Made by a program: the position numbers and the translations under genes | In this document: positions 34,934-47,946 of the stretch, in pieces | How positions within the stretch are numbered: position 1 is the first letter of the stretch | How the letters are laid out: every line of letters starts with the position of its first letter | The notes under the pieces: model-generated | What the model was told of the DNA's origin: nothing | Databases searched by the model: none | The model's input: the letters and a program-made list of their open reading frames with translations, nothing else | NCBI GenBank assembly: GCA_902762435.1 | Contig: CACWOH010000007.1 | Coordinates: forward strand, 62,001-126,000 | From: an uncultured Bacteroidia bacterium | GTDB taxonomy: Bacteria; Bacteroidota; Bacteroidia; Bacteroidales; UBA932 | Reading direction: 5' to 3' | DNA: 64,000 bases

Positions 34934-36465
34934 TGAGAGCGTTAGTTAGTGTAAGTGACAAGACCGGGCTCGTGCCGTTCGTGCAGGGGCTCCAGGCATT
35001 GGGTTGGACCATCATCGCCACCGGCGGAACGCAGCGCCTGCTGGAGCAGAGCGGCGTGAAAACCGTGGGCATCAGCGAGGTGACCGGTTTTCCGGAAATC
35101 CTCGACGGACGGGTGAAGACCCTGCACCCGAAGGTGCACGGGGGCATCCTCGCGCGGCGCGACCTGCCCGTGCATATGGCCACGCTCGCGGAGCAGGGCA
35201 TCCAGACCATCGACCTCGTGTGCGTGAACCTCTATCCTTTCCGGCAGACCATCGCCAAGGAAGGCGTGAGCATGGAAGACGCCATCGAGAACATCGACAT
35301 CGGCGGACCTTCGATGGTGCGCAGCGCCGCCAAGAACTGGCGCGACGTGACCGTCGTCTGCGATCCGGCGGACTACGACCGCGTGCTGGACGAACTCCGC
35401 ATGGGCGGACGGACCTGCGACGCCACGCGCCTGCAGCTCTCCGCCAAGGCTTACACCCACACCGCCGAGTACGACATGTGCATCGCCTCCTGGATGCGTG
35501 CGCAGGCCGGCCTGAACGAGAAGCTCTTCCTGGAATACGACCTGAAGCAGCCGCTGCGCTATGGGGAGAACCCGCACCAGGCGGCGAAGTTCTATGCCGC
35601 GATGCAGCCGGAGCCGTATTCCCTGGCCTTTGCCCGCCAGATCCAGGGCAAGGAACTGTCCTACAACAACATCCAGGACGCCAACGCGGCCCTGAACGTG
35701 CTGCGTGATTTCGCCGACAAGCCCTTCTGCGTGGCGCTCAAGCACATGAATCCCTGCGGCGCGGCCGTGGGGGAGACCCTGGAGGAGGCCTGGCAGGCCG
35801 CCTACGAGGCCGACACGGTGAGCATCTACGGCGGCATCGTGGGCGTGAACCGCGAGCTGACCGCCGAGGTGGCGCGCGGGATGAAACCCATCTTCCTGGA
35901 GATCGTAATCGCCCCGTCCTTCAGCCCGGAGGCGCTGGAGATCCTCTCCGCCAAGAAGAACCTCCGCGTGCTGGAGGTGCCGATGGCCCCGCAGGACCGC
36001 GCCCCGATGCAGTACGTCGGCGTGAACGGCGGCATGCTCGCCCAGCAGCTCGACACGGCCGTGGAGGCCGTCAGGGAGGAGATGTGCGTGACGAAGGTCC
36101 GTCCGACGGCCGCGCAGCTCGCCGACCTGGACTTCGGCTGGCGCATCGTCAAGCACGTCAAGTCCAACGCCATCGCAGTGGTGCGCGACGGGCATACCAT
36201 CGGCGTCGGCGCCGGGCAGACCAACCGCGTGGGCTCCGCCGAAATCGCGCTCAAGCAGGCGCAGGCGGCCGGTTTCACCGAGGACCTTGTGCTCGCATCC
36301 GACGGCTTCCTGCCCTTCGACGACACCGTGGCGCTGGCCGCGCAGTACGGCGTGAGCGCCATCGTTCAGCCGGGCGGGAGCATCCGCGACGCGGACGCCG
36401 TCGCCAAGGCGGACGAACTGGGCATTACGATGCTCTTCACCGGAATCAGACATTTCAAGCATTAG
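34933..36465 (+). CDS. purH: Bifunctional AICAR transformylase/IMP cyclohydrolase
   Basis: A 510-residue PurH performing the last two steps to IMP. The N-terminal IMP cyclohydrolase domain (1 to about 195) opens with ALVSVSDKTGL and has DGRVKTLHPKVHGGIL; the AICAR transformylase domain carries LRYGENPHQAA (about 212-222), the catalytic Lys-His pair in ALKHMNPCG (about 267-275), and HVKSNAI near 408. Full length and typical. Uses 10-formyl-THF, and sits 3 nt before the purD-folD fusion gene. Confidence 0.95.
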   Translation: MRALVSVSDKTGLVPFVQGLQALGWTIIATGGTQRLLEQSGVKTVGISEVTGFPEILDGRVKTLHPKVHGGILARRDLPVHMATLAEQGIQTIDLVCVNLYPFRQTIAKEGVSMEDAIENIDIGGPSMVRSAAKNWRDVTVVCDPADYDRVLDELRMGGRTCDATRLQLSAKAYTHTAEYDMCIASWMRAQAGLNEKLFLEYDLKQPLRYGENPHQAAKFYAAMQPEPYSLAFARQIQGKELSYNNIQDANAALNVLRDFADKPFCVALKHMNPCGAAVGETLEEAWQAAYEADTVSIYGGIVGVNRELTAEVARGMKPIFLEIVIAPSFSPEALEILSAKKNLRVLEVPMAPQDRAPMQYVGVNGGMLAQQLDTAVEAVREEMCVTKVRPTAAQLADLDFGWRIVKHVKSNAIAVVRDGHTIGVGAGQTNRVGSAEIALKQAQAAGFTEDLVLASDGFLPFDDTVALAAQYGVSAIVQPGGSIRDADAVAKADELGITMLFTGIRHFKH

Positions 36466-36468
36466 GAT

Positions 36469-38580
36469 ATGGCAAAAGACAAGAAAGTGCTCGTCGTGGG
36501 CGGCGGCGGACGCTGCCACGTCATCGTGGATGCGCTGGCCCGCTCCCCGCAGGTCGCGAAGATCTGGTGCGCCCCCGGCAACGCCGGCATCGGCGCGCAG
36601 GCGGAGTGCGTCCCCCTGAAGGATACGGACGTGCCCGGGCTGCTGAAGTTTGCGCAGGAGCAGGGAATCGACCTGACCGTGGTGGGCCCCGAGGCGGCGC
36701 TTTCGGTGGGCATCGTGGATGCCTTCCGCGCCGCCGGGCTGCGGATCTTCGGCCACACGCAGGCCGCCACCCGCATCGAGAGCAGCAAGGAGTTCGCCAA
36801 GGTGCTGATGGAGAAATACGGCATCCCCACGGCCGCCTACCGGAGTTTCGACGACTTCGACGAGGCGCTCGCCTATGTGAACGGCCGGCCGTTCCCGGCG
36901 GTGCTGAAGTACGACGGCCTGGCCGCCGGCAAGGGCGTCGTGATCGCTGCGAACGCGGAGGAGGCCGAGGCCGCCCTGCGCAGCATGCTGCTGGACGAGG
37001 CTTTCGGCAAGGGCCGCGTGGTGGTGGAGGATTTCCTCACCGGGCCCGAGTTCTCGTTCATGGCTTTCGTGGACGGGGAACGCGTCTATCCGATGCCGCT
37101 TTCGCAGGACCACAAGCGCGCCTTCGACGGCGACCGCGGTCCGAATACCGGCGGCATGGGCGCCTACACGGGCCTTCCGTTCATCACGGAAGAGGACCGC
37201 GCCTTCGCGCAGAAGGAAATCCTGGAGGCTGCCGCCAAGGCGATGGCGGCCGAGGGCTGCCCGCTGTCCGGCGTGCTCTACGGCGGCCTGATGAAGACCC
37301 CGGACGGGGTGAAGGTGATCGAGTTCAACGCCCGTTTCGGCGACCCCGAGACCGAAGTGGTGCTGCCGCTGCTGGAAAGCGACATCTATGAACTTTTCTC
37401 CGCCGTGGCGGAAGGGCGCCCCGCCGCGCAGCCGGTCTGGCGCGACGCCGTCACCCTCGGCGTGGTCCTGGCCACGCAGGGCTACCCGGGTTCCTATCAG
37501 AAAGGCTTTGAAATCAAGGGCCTGGAGTCCGTCGATGCCAAGGTGTACCATATGGGTACGAAGCGCGACGGCGACCGCCTGCTTACGAACGGCGGCCGCG
37601 TGCTGATGGTCGTTGCCGAAGGGGCCGACATCCGCGCCGCTTACGGAAAGGTATATGCCGAGATTTCCAAGATTGCGTGCGATTCGCTCTTCTATCGCCG
37701 CGACATCGCCCACTGGGCGCTGGACGGCCGGCTGCTGGACGGCAAGGCGCTGTCGGCTTCCATCAAGGAGGACCTGCGCGAGCGGATCGGCAAACTGGAG
37801 GTGAAGTACGGCCGCAAGCCGTCGCTCGCCGTCATCATCGTAGGCAACAATCCCGCCAGCCAGGTGTATGTGCGCAACAAGGTGAAGACGGCCATCTACC
37901 TGGGGATGAACTCCCGCCTGATCACGATGGCGGAGGACGTCTCCGAGGAGGCCCTGCTGGACATGATCGGACACCTGAACCGCGATCCCGAACTGGACGG
38001 CATCCTGGTGCAGCTCCCGCTGCCGAAACAGATCGACGAGGCGCGCGTGATCGACGCCATTGCCAAGGAGAAGGACGTGGACGGCTTCCATCCGCTGAAC
38101 GTGGCGGACCTGTGGCTCGGACGTCCCTGCACCGTACCCTGCACGCCGAAGGGCATCCTGCGGCTGATCGACGAGAGCGGCATCGACCTGAAGGGGAAGA
38201 CCGCCGTGGTCGTGGGCCGCAGCAACATCGTCGGAAAGCCGGTGGCGAAGCTCCTCCTGGACCGCAACGCCACCGTGGTGATCGCCCACTCGCGCACGAA
38301 GGACCTCAAGTCCTTGACCCTGCAGGCCGACGTGCTGGTGGTGGCCGTGGGCAAGGTGAACGTGGTCACCGGCGACATGGTCAAGCCCGGCGCCGTGGTG
38401 ATCGACGTCGGGATGAACCGCGACGCCGAAGGCCGGCTTTGCGGCGACGTGGACTTCCCCGGCGCCCGCCTGCGGGCTTCCTGGATCACCCCCGTGCCGG
38501 GCGGCGTGGGCCCGATGACCATCGCGATGCTGATGGAGAACACGGTGGAGTGCTTCCTCGCCCGGATGGAGGGCAAATAG
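36469..38580 (+). CDS. purD-folD: PurD-FolD fusion: GAR synthetase plus methylene-THF dehydrogenase/cyclohydrolase
   Basis: A single 703-residue frame. Residues 1 to about 418 are a full PurD ATP-grasp ligase: VVGGGGR (9-15), VVGPEAALSVG, ESSKEFAK, KYDGLAAGKGVV, GPNTGGMGAY and VIEFNARFGDPE, ending with the normal PurD tail YRRDIAHWAL (409-418). Residue 421 onward is a full FolD: LLDGKAL (422-428), the catalytic pair Tyr467 and Lys471, VQLPLP, DVDGFHPLN, VVVGRSNIVGKP and the signature TPVPGGVGPMT. The linker is about two residues and contains no start codon, so two separate genes are not an option. It would make GAR and also supply 10-formyl-THF for PurN and PurH. Both active sites look intact. 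Confidence 0.9.
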   Translation: MAKDKKVLVVGGGGRCHVIVDALARSPQVAKIWCAPGNAGIGAQAECVPLKDTDVPGLLKFAQEQGIDLTVVGPEAALSVGIVDAFRAAGLRIFGHTQAATRIESSKEFAKVLMEKYGIPTAAYRSFDDFDEALAYVNGRPFPAVLKYDGLAAGKGVVIAANAEEAEAALRSMLLDEAFGKGRVVVEDFLTGPEFSFMAFVDGERVYPMPLSQDHKRAFDGDRGPNTGGMGAYTGLPFITEEDRAFAQKEILEAAAKAMAAEGCPLSGVLYGGLMKTPDGVKVIEFNARFGDPETEVVLPLLESDIYELFSAVAEGRPAAQPVWRDAVTLGVVLATQGYPGSYQKGFEIKGLESVDAKVYHMGTKRDGDRLLTNGGRVLMVVAEGADIRAAYGKVYAEISKIACDSLFYRRDIAHWALDGRLLDGKALSASIKEDLRERIGKLEVKYGRKPSLAVIIVGNNPASQVYVRNKVKTAIYLGMNSRLITMAEDVSEEALLDMIGHLNRDPELDGILVQLPLPKQIDEARVIDAIAKEKDVDGFHPLNVADLWLGRPCTVPCTPKGILRLIDESGIDLKGKTAVVVGRSNIVGKPVAKLLLDRNATVVIAHSRTKDLKSLTLQADVLVVAVGKVNVVTGDMVKPGAVVIDVGMNRDAEGRLCGDVDFPGARLRASWITPVPGGVGPMTIAMLMENTVECFLARMEGK

Positions 38581-38581
38581 G

Positions 38582-39559
38582 ATGGGGGAGTACCGCTATA
38601 CCCTGAGAAAGTTCCTGAAGGACTGGGCGCTCATCATCGGCATGATCGTGGGCGCCTCCCTTTATCTGGGGTATCGTGCGGTCCCGGCCCTGCATCCCGC
38701 CGGCCCGGTGCTGGAGCGGATCGCGAAGACGGTGCAGCCGCTGCTCCTGTTCACGATGCTGTTCCTGAGTTTCGTGAAGATCGAGCCGCACCAGATGCGG
38801 CCGCACCGCTGGATGGGCTGGCTGCTGCTCTTCCAGGCGCTGCTGTTCGTGGGGCTTGCGCTGCTGCTGGTTTTCTTCCCGGACCTGCCCCTGCGCTACG
38901 GGATCGAATCGGCGATGCTCTGCATCATCTGCCCCACCGCTACGGCCTGTGCGGTCGTGACGGGCAAGCTGGGCGGCAACATGGCGGGGGTGGTCACCTA
39001 TACGGTGCTGATCAACCTGCTGGTGGCGGTGCTGGTGCCGCTGATGGTCCCGCTCATCCATCCGATGGAGGGGCTCAGCTTCGGCGAGGCCTTCACCAAG
39101 ATCCTGGCGAAGGTGTTCCCGCTGCTGATCCTGCCCGCCCTGCTGGCCTGGCTGGTGCGCTACCTGCTGCCCGGACTGCACGCCTGGCTGCTGAAGTACA
39201 CGGACCTGTCTTTCTATATCTGGTCGGTTTCGCTCACGCTCGCCATCCTGATGAGCACGCGGGCCATCGTGCAGAACGGGGCCGGGCCGGGGGTGCTCTG
39301 GGAGATCGGCATCGCCTCGCTGTTTACCTGCATCCTGCAGTTCTGGCTTGGCCGCTTCATCGGCAGGCGGTACGGCTGTCCCATTTCCGCCGGGCAGGCC
39401 CTCGGCCAGAAGAACACCGTCTTCGGCATCTGGATGGGCTACACCTTCATGACCCCCGTGATTTCCGTCGCCGGCGGCTTCTATTCCATCTGGCACAACG
39501 TCTATAACACCTGGCAGATGTACCGCAAGCGCAAGGCGGACGAAGCCAGGCAGCGCTAG
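38582..39559 (+). CDS. BASS-type (bile acid:Na+ symporter family) transporter
   Basis: A 325-residue inner-membrane protein with about nine or ten hydrophobic helices. ICPTATACAVVTGKLGGN (about 113-130) and SAGQALGQKNTVFGIWMG (about 275-292) resemble the two crossing-helix Na+-binding regions of the BASS fold. Members move bile acids, pantothenate, keto acids or other organic anions with Na+. The start lies 1 nt after the purD-folD stop, so it rides on the purine operon; a folate or purine-intermediate link is possible but unproven. Confidence 0.7.
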   Translation: MGEYRYTLRKFLKDWALIIGMIVGASLYLGYRAVPALHPAGPVLERIAKTVQPLLLFTMLFLSFVKIEPHQMRPHRWMGWLLLFQALLFVGLALLLVFFPDLPLRYGIESAMLCIICPTATACAVVTGKLGGNMAGVVTYTVLINLLVAVLVPLMVPLIHPMEGLSFGEAFTKILAKVFPLLILPALLAWLVRYLLPGLHAWLLKYTDLSFYIWSVSLTLAILMSTRAIVQNGAGPGVLWEIGIASLFTCILQFWLGRFIGRRYGCPISAGQALGQKNTVFGIWMGYTFMTPVISVAGGFYSIWHNVYNTWQMYRKRKADEARQR

Positions 39560-39576
39560 GACAAAATCAGGCAGCG

Positions 39577-43508
<3,932 letters not shown>

Positions 43509-43541
43509 TGATTGATAGTTAACATATTAGCATTATAGATT

Positions 43542-44525
43542 ATGACAACAGGAAACGTCCGCCCCGCGGATATGGAGCGCATTACGACGCCCGCCCTCGC
43601 CCAAAGATTCATTGACGGACAGATCAAGGAGCTCCGCGATCAGATCGGTGACAAAAAAGTGCTGCTGGCGCTGTCCGGCGGCGTGGATTCTTCGGTGGTC
43701 GCAGCCTTGCTGATCAAAGCCGTCGGCAAGCAGCTGGTTTCGGTCCACGTCAACCACGGCCTTCTCCGCAAGGGCGAACCCGAGCAGGTGATCCGCGTAT
43801 TCCGCGACGAGCTGGACGCCAACCTGGTCTATGTGGACGCGACCGACCGTTTCCTCGACAAGCTCGCCGGCGTGGCGGATCCCGAGCAGAAGCGCAAGAT
43901 CATCGGCGCCGAGTTCATCCGCGTGTTCGAGGAAGAGGCCCGCAAACTGGAAGGCATCAGTTTCCTGGCCCAGGGCACGATCTACCCGGACATCGTCGAG
44001 TCCGGTCCCGTCAAGAGCCACCACAACGTGGGCGGCCTGCCCGAGGACCTGCAGTTCGAGCTCGTGGAGCCCATCAAGCTGCTCTTCAAGGACGAGGTCC
44101 GCGTGGTCGGCAAGCAGCTGGGCCTGCCGGACAATATGGTGTACCGCCAGCCGTTCCCCGGCCCCGGCCTGGGCGTGCGTTGCACCGGCGCCATCACCCG
44201 CGACCGCCTGGAGGCGCTCCGCGAGAGCGACGCCATCCTGCGCGAGGAATTCGCGAAGAACGGCCTGGAAGGAAAGGTGTGGCAGTACTTCACCATCGTG
44301 CCGGATTACAAGTCCACGGGCGTGAAGGAAGGCAAGCGCAGCTGGGACTGGCCGGTCATCATCCGGGCCGTCAACACGCGCGACGCCATGACCGCCACCA
44401 TCGAGGAGATCCCCTACAAGCTGCTGCACCACATCACGCAGCGCATCGTGACGGAAGTCCCGGGCGTGAACCGCGTGCTGTACGACCTCACCCCGAAGCC
44501 GACGGGAACGATCGAATGGGAATAA
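43542..44525 (+). CDS. guaAB: Second GMP synthase, glutaminase-less (ATP-pyrophosphatase and dimerisation domains only)
   Basis: A 327-residue protein corresponding to residues from about 190 onward of a normal GMP synthase. The P-loop LALSGGVDSSVVA (about 43-55), [21 protein letters not shown], the PGPGLGVR loop and the C-terminal PTGTIEWE are intact, but there is no glutaminase domain. This is the architecture of the archaeal GuaAb subunit, which otherwise works with a separate glutaminase; none is visible next to it. It may use free ammonia. The preceding gene is a complete guaA with which it shares order and domain content, so it is either a diverged duplicate or an acquired archaeal-type copy. 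Confidence 0.88.
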   Translation: MTTGNVRPADMERITTPALAQRFIDGQIKELRDQIGDKKVLLALSGGVDSSVVAALLIKAVGKQLVSVHVNHGLLRKGEPEQVIRVFRDELDANLVYVDATDRFLDKLAGVADPEQKRKIIGAEFIRVFEEEARKLEGISFLAQGTIYPDIVESGPVKSHHNVGGLPEDLQFELVEPIKLLFKDEVRVVGKQLGLPDNMVYRQPFPGPGLGVRCTGAITRDRLEALRESDAILREEFAKNGLEGKVWQYFTIVPDYKSTGVKEGKRSWDWPVIIRAVNTRDAMTATIEEIPYKLLHHITQRIVTEVPGVNRVLYDLTPKPTGTIEWE

Positions 44526-44545
44526 TCCTTTAATTCACGATAGCA

Positions 44546-45925
44546 ATGGCTCAAGTACAGAAAGACCAGGCAATTTATGACGCCCGTCCGCTCGGCGCGG
44601 GCAAGATGACCGTGCTCGGCCTCCAGCATCTCTTCGCGATGTTCGGGGCCACCGTCCTCGTTCCGGTGATCACCGGACTATCCGTTTCTGCGACCCTGCT
44701 CTTCGCGGGCATCGGCACGCTGCTCTTCCACCTCCTCACCAAGATGAAGGTTCCCGCCTTCCTCGGCTCGTCCTTCGCCTTCCTCGGCGGATACGCGGCC
44801 GTGACGCAGATGGGCGCCGAGAAGGGCCTCTCCCTGGCCCAGTCGCTGCCTTACGCCTGCATCGGCGTGTTCTGCGCGGGTCTGATGTATTTCGTGCTGG
44901 CGGGTCTGTTCGCGGCTTTCGGCGCCAAGAAGGTGCTCCGCTTTTTCCCGCCCATCGTCACCGGCCCGATCATCATCGCGATCGGCCTTACGTTGTCCGG
45001 CTCCGCCATCCAGAACTGCAGCCAGAACTGGTGGCTTGCCCTGGTGGCCGTGCTGGTCATCATCCTCTGCAACGTTTTCGGGAAGGGGATGATCAAGATC
45101 GTGCCCATCCTGCTGGGCGTGCTGGTCTCCTACATCCTGGCCGCCTGCTTCGGCCAGGTGGACTTCACCCCGGTAAAGGAAGCCGCGTGGGTGGGTCTGC
45201 CGTTCAAGATGGAGAACACCGCCTTCGCCGTGTTCAGGAACCCCGACTGGGGCCTGGTCGTCGCCGCCGTTATCGCCATCCTGCCGATCTCGCTCGCCAC
45301 GATGGTGGAGCACATCGGTGACATGTGCGCCATTTCATCCACGACGGACATCAACTACCTCGGCGATCCCGGCCTGCACCGCACCCTGATGGGGGACGGC
45401 CTCGCCACGATGGTCGCTTCCCTGTTCGGCGCTCCGGCCAACACGACCTACGGCGAGAACACGGGCGTGCTCAATATCACCAAGGTTTACGATCCGCGCG
45501 TAATCCGCATCGCCGCCTGCTTTGCCATGCTGCTTTCCTTCTGCCCGAAGTTCTCCGCACTCATCGGTGCGATGCCCGCCGCGACCATCGGCGGTGTCTC
45601 GCTGGTGCTGTACGGTATGATTTCCGCCGTCGGCGTGCGGAACATCGTCGAGAACCAGGTGGATTTCACGCATTCGCGCAACCTGTTCATCGCCGCCCTC
45701 ATCCTGGTGCTCGCCATCGGCATCAAGTACGGTGCGAACGACGCCATCAGTATTGGCTTCACCTCTTTGAGCGGCCTGGCGGTCGCCGCCCTGGTGGGTA
45801 TCGTGCTCAATGCGGTCCTTCCCGGGAACGACTATCAGTTTCGCGAAGGGGCGAAGGGGAACACCGCGGTAAACTTCGGCCCCAGAAGGATTTCGGAGAA
45901 ACCGGATAACCAGAAGAAGGACTGA
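44546..45925 (+). CDS. Uracil/xanthine:cation symporter, NCS2 family
   Basis: A 459-residue inner-membrane transporter with about 14 helices. The first helix has LGLQHLFAMFGATVLVP (about 23-39), and the substrate-binding helix regions MVEHIGDMCAISSTTD (about 253-268) and APANTTYGENTGVLNITK (about 295-312) are typical of UraA-like NCS2 proteins, with the conserved Glu residues in both. It starts 20 nt after the second GMP synthase gene, consistent with import of uracil or xanthine beside guanine-nucleotide synthesis. UraA-like uracil transport is slightly favoured by the ENTG motif. Confidence 0.85.
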   Translation: MAQVQKDQAIYDARPLGAGKMTVLGLQHLFAMFGATVLVPVITGLSVSATLLFAGIGTLLFHLLTKMKVPAFLGSSFAFLGGYAAVTQMGAEKGLSLAQSLPYACIGVFCAGLMYFVLAGLFAAFGAKKVLRFFPPIVTGPIIIAIGLTLSGSAIQNCSQNWWLALVAVLVIILCNVFGKGMIKIVPILLGVLVSYILAACFGQVDFTPVKEAAWVGLPFKMENTAFAVFRNPDWGLVVAAVIAILPISLATMVEHIGDMCAISSTTDINYLGDPGLHRTLMGDGLATMVASLFGAPANTTYGENTGVLNITKVYDPRVIRIAACFAMLLSFCPKFSALIGAMPAATIGGVSLVLYGMISAVGVRNIVENQVDFTHSRNLFIAALILVLAIGIKYGANDAISIGFTSLSGLAVAALVGIVLNAVLPGNDYQFREGAKGNTAVNFGPRRISEKPDNQKKD

Positions 45926-45937
45926 AAAGACGCTGCC

Positions 45938-45963
45938 TTTGGGGGAAGGTGACAAATTGTCAC
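45938..45963. repeat. Second copy of TTTGGGGGAAGGT joined to palindrome GTGACAA-A-TTGTCAC
   Basis: TTTGGGGGAAGGT (45938-45950) repeats the element at 20021-20032. It runs directly into a palindrome with 7-bp arms GTGACAA (45949-45955) and TTGTCAC (45957-45963). It lies in the gap between the permease gene and htpG. Confidence 0.55.
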
Positions 45964-45981
45964 TGGAACGCCATTTGTTTT

Positions 45982-46017
45982 GTCTACGGACGGCATCGCG
46001 AGATGCCGTCCGTAGAC
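45982..46017. other. Perfect 16-bp hairpin upstream of htpG
   Basis: GTCTACGGACGGCATC (45982-45997) pairs perfectly with 46002-46017 around a GCGA loop. It is followed by TATAAAAAAG rather than a T-run, and ends 17 nt before the htpG ATG. It could be a weak terminator of the upstream operon, an operator, or a structure in the htpG leader; it is not a CIRCE element. Confidence 0.65.
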
Positions 46018-46034
46018 TATAAAAAAGCAACAAT

Positions 46035-47930
46035 ATGGCAACCAAGACACTCAAAGGCAAAATCGGCGTAACTACCGAGAATATCTTCCCGGTAATCAAG
46101 CAATTCCTCTATTCCGACCACGAAATCTTCCTGCGCGAACTCGTCGCCAACGCGGTGGACGCCACCCGCAAGCTCCAGGCCCTCGCCTCCAGCGGTGACT
46201 TCAAGGGCGAGCTCGGCGAGATGAAAGTCCGCGTCGAGCTGGACGAAAAGAAGAAGATCCTCCGCATCATCGACCGGGGCATCGGAATGACCGAGGACGA
46301 GGTGGACCGTTACATCAACCAGATAGCCTTCTCCTCCGCCGGCGAATTCCTCGAGAAATACAAAGACCAGCTGAACTCCATCATCGGCCACTTCGGCCTG
46401 GGCTTCTACTCCGCTTTCATGGTGAGCAAGAAGGTCACCATCGACACCCTGAGCTGGCAGGAAGGCGCCAAGCCGGTGCACTGGTCCTGCGACGGCTCGC
46501 CGGAGTACTCGATGGCGGAAGGCAAGAAAGAGGACCGCGGCACCGAGATCAGCCTGTACCTGGACGACGACTCCGAGGAGTTCGCGAACAAGGGCCGCAT
46601 CTCCCAGCTGCTCGGCAAGTACTGCAAGTTCATGCCCGTCCCGGTGGTCTTCGGCAAGAAGACGGAATGGAAGGACGGCAAGAGTGTGGAGACCGACGAG
46701 GACAACGTCATCAACAGCATCGAACCCATCTGGACCAAGGCCCCGTCCGAACTGAAGGACGAGGACTACCTCAAGTTCTATAAGGAACTCTATCCGATGG
46801 AGGAGGAGCCGATGTTCTGGATCCACCTGAACGTGGACTATCCCTTCACCCTCACCGGCGTGCTGTACTTCCCGAAGATCAAGGAGCGGATGGCCATCGA
46901 CAAGAACAAGATCCAGCTCTACTGCAACCAGATGTTCGTCACGGACCACGTGGACAATATCGTCCCGGACTTCCTGACCCTGCTGCACGGCGTGATCGAC
47001 TCGCCGGACATCCCGCTGAACGTCTCCCGCAGCTACCTGCAGAGCGACGCCAACGTCAAGAAGATCAGCACCTACATCACCAAGAAGGTGGCCGACCGCC
47101 TGGAGGAGATTTTCAAGGAGCAGCGCGAGCAGTTCGAGCAGAAGTGGGACAACATCAAGCTGTTCATCGAGTATGGCATGCTCTCGGACGAGAAGTTCTG
47201 CGAGCGCGCCCTCAAGTTCGCCCTGCTCAAGAACACCGACGGCAAGTATTTCAGCCTGGAGGATTACCGCACCGCCATCGAGCCGGCACAGACCGACAAG
47301 GACAAGAACGTGGTTTACCTGTACGCCACCAAGCCGGCGGAACAGTACACCTGGATCGAAGGCGCGAAGAACCGCGGCTACGACGTCCTGCTGATGGACT
47401 GCGAACTGGACAGCCACTTCGTGAACCTGCTGGAAGCCAAGGTCGAGCACACCCGCTTCGCCCGGGTGGACAGCGACTCCGTGGACAACCTCATCCCCAA
47501 GGAGGAGAAGGTGAAGCCGGAGATGAGCGAGGACGACAAGAAGGTGCTGGACGAACTGTTCAAGACCGTCCTGCCGGAGGGCAACGATTACCTGGTGGAC
47601 GCGCAGAACCTCGGCGAGACCGCCGCGCCGGTGCTCATCACCCAGAGCGAGTTCATGCGCCGCTACCGCGAGATGAGCGCCCTGGGCGGCGGGATGAACT
47701 TCTACGGTTCCATGCCCGAGGCCTATAACATCATCGTCAACATGGAGAATCCGCTGATCGCGAAGATCTGGGGCGGCAAGAAAGAAGCCGCCGAGACGTC
47801 GGCGGCCGACTTCGCCAGGGACAGCGAACTGCTGCATCAGGTGGTGGACCTGGCCCTGCTGGGCAACGGCATGCTGAAGGGCAAGGCCCTCGCGGACTTC
47901 ATCGCCCGCAGCGAGAAGTTGCTGAAATAG
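46035..47930 (+). CDS. htpG: Molecular chaperone HtpG (Hsp90)
   Basis: A 631-residue cytosolic Hsp90. The N-terminal ATPase domain shows RELVANAVDA (about 34-43) with the Glu and Asn of the Bergerat fold, DRGIGMTEDEV (about 80-90), IAFSSAGEF and GHFGLGFYSAFM lid segments; the middle domain has YFPKIKERM and LNVSRSYLQSD (about 332-342) with the catalytic Arg. The C-terminal dimerisation domain ends at LLHQVVDLALL. Length is near that of E. coli HtpG. No heat-shock promoter is recognised, but a strong hairpin lies just upstream. Confidence 0.95.
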   Translation: MATKTLKGKIGVTTENIFPVIKQFLYSDHEIFLRELVANAVDATRKLQALASSGDFKGELGEMKVRVELDEKKKILRIIDRGIGMTEDEVDRYINQIAFSSAGEFLEKYKDQLNSIIGHFGLGFYSAFMVSKKVTIDTLSWQEGAKPVHWSCDGSPEYSMAEGKKEDRGTEISLYLDDDSEEFANKGRISQLLGKYCKFMPVPVVFGKKTEWKDGKSVETDEDNVINSIEPIWTKAPSELKDEDYLKFYKELYPMEEEPMFWIHLNVDYPFTLTGVLYFPKIKERMAIDKNKIQLYCNQMFVTDHVDNIVPDFLTLLHGVIDSPDIPLNVSRSYLQSDANVKKISTYITKKVADRLEEIFKEQREQFEQKWDNIKLFIEYGMLSDEKFCERALKFALLKNTDGKYFSLEDYRTAIEPAQTDKDKNVVYLYATKPAEQYTWIEGAKNRGYDVLLMDCELDSHFVNLLEAKVEHTRFARVDSDSVDNLIPKEEKVKPEMSEDDKKVLDELFKTVLPEGNDYLVDAQNLGETAAPVLITQSEFMRRYREMSALGGGMNFYGSMPEAYNIIVNMENPLIAKIWGGKKEAAETSAADFARDSELLHQVVDLALLGNGMLKGKALADFIARSEKLLK

Positions 47931-47946
47931 TAAAGAATCAGCCTTT

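Noticed and set aside
34942..38289. Long minus-strand open frame opposite purH and purD-folD
   Set aside because: Same G+C shadow effect; both strands cannot code here and the plus strand has intact enzyme motifs throughout.
43542..44525. Second GMP synthase as a truncated pseudogene
   Set aside because: It begins with its own N-terminal segment, has its own gap and start, and all ATP-pyrophosphatase and dimerisation motifs are intact to the last residue.
45982..46017. CIRCE operator (HrcA site) before htpG
   Set aside because: The stem sequence GTCTACGG... bears no resemblance to TTAGCACTC-N9-GAGTGCTAA.
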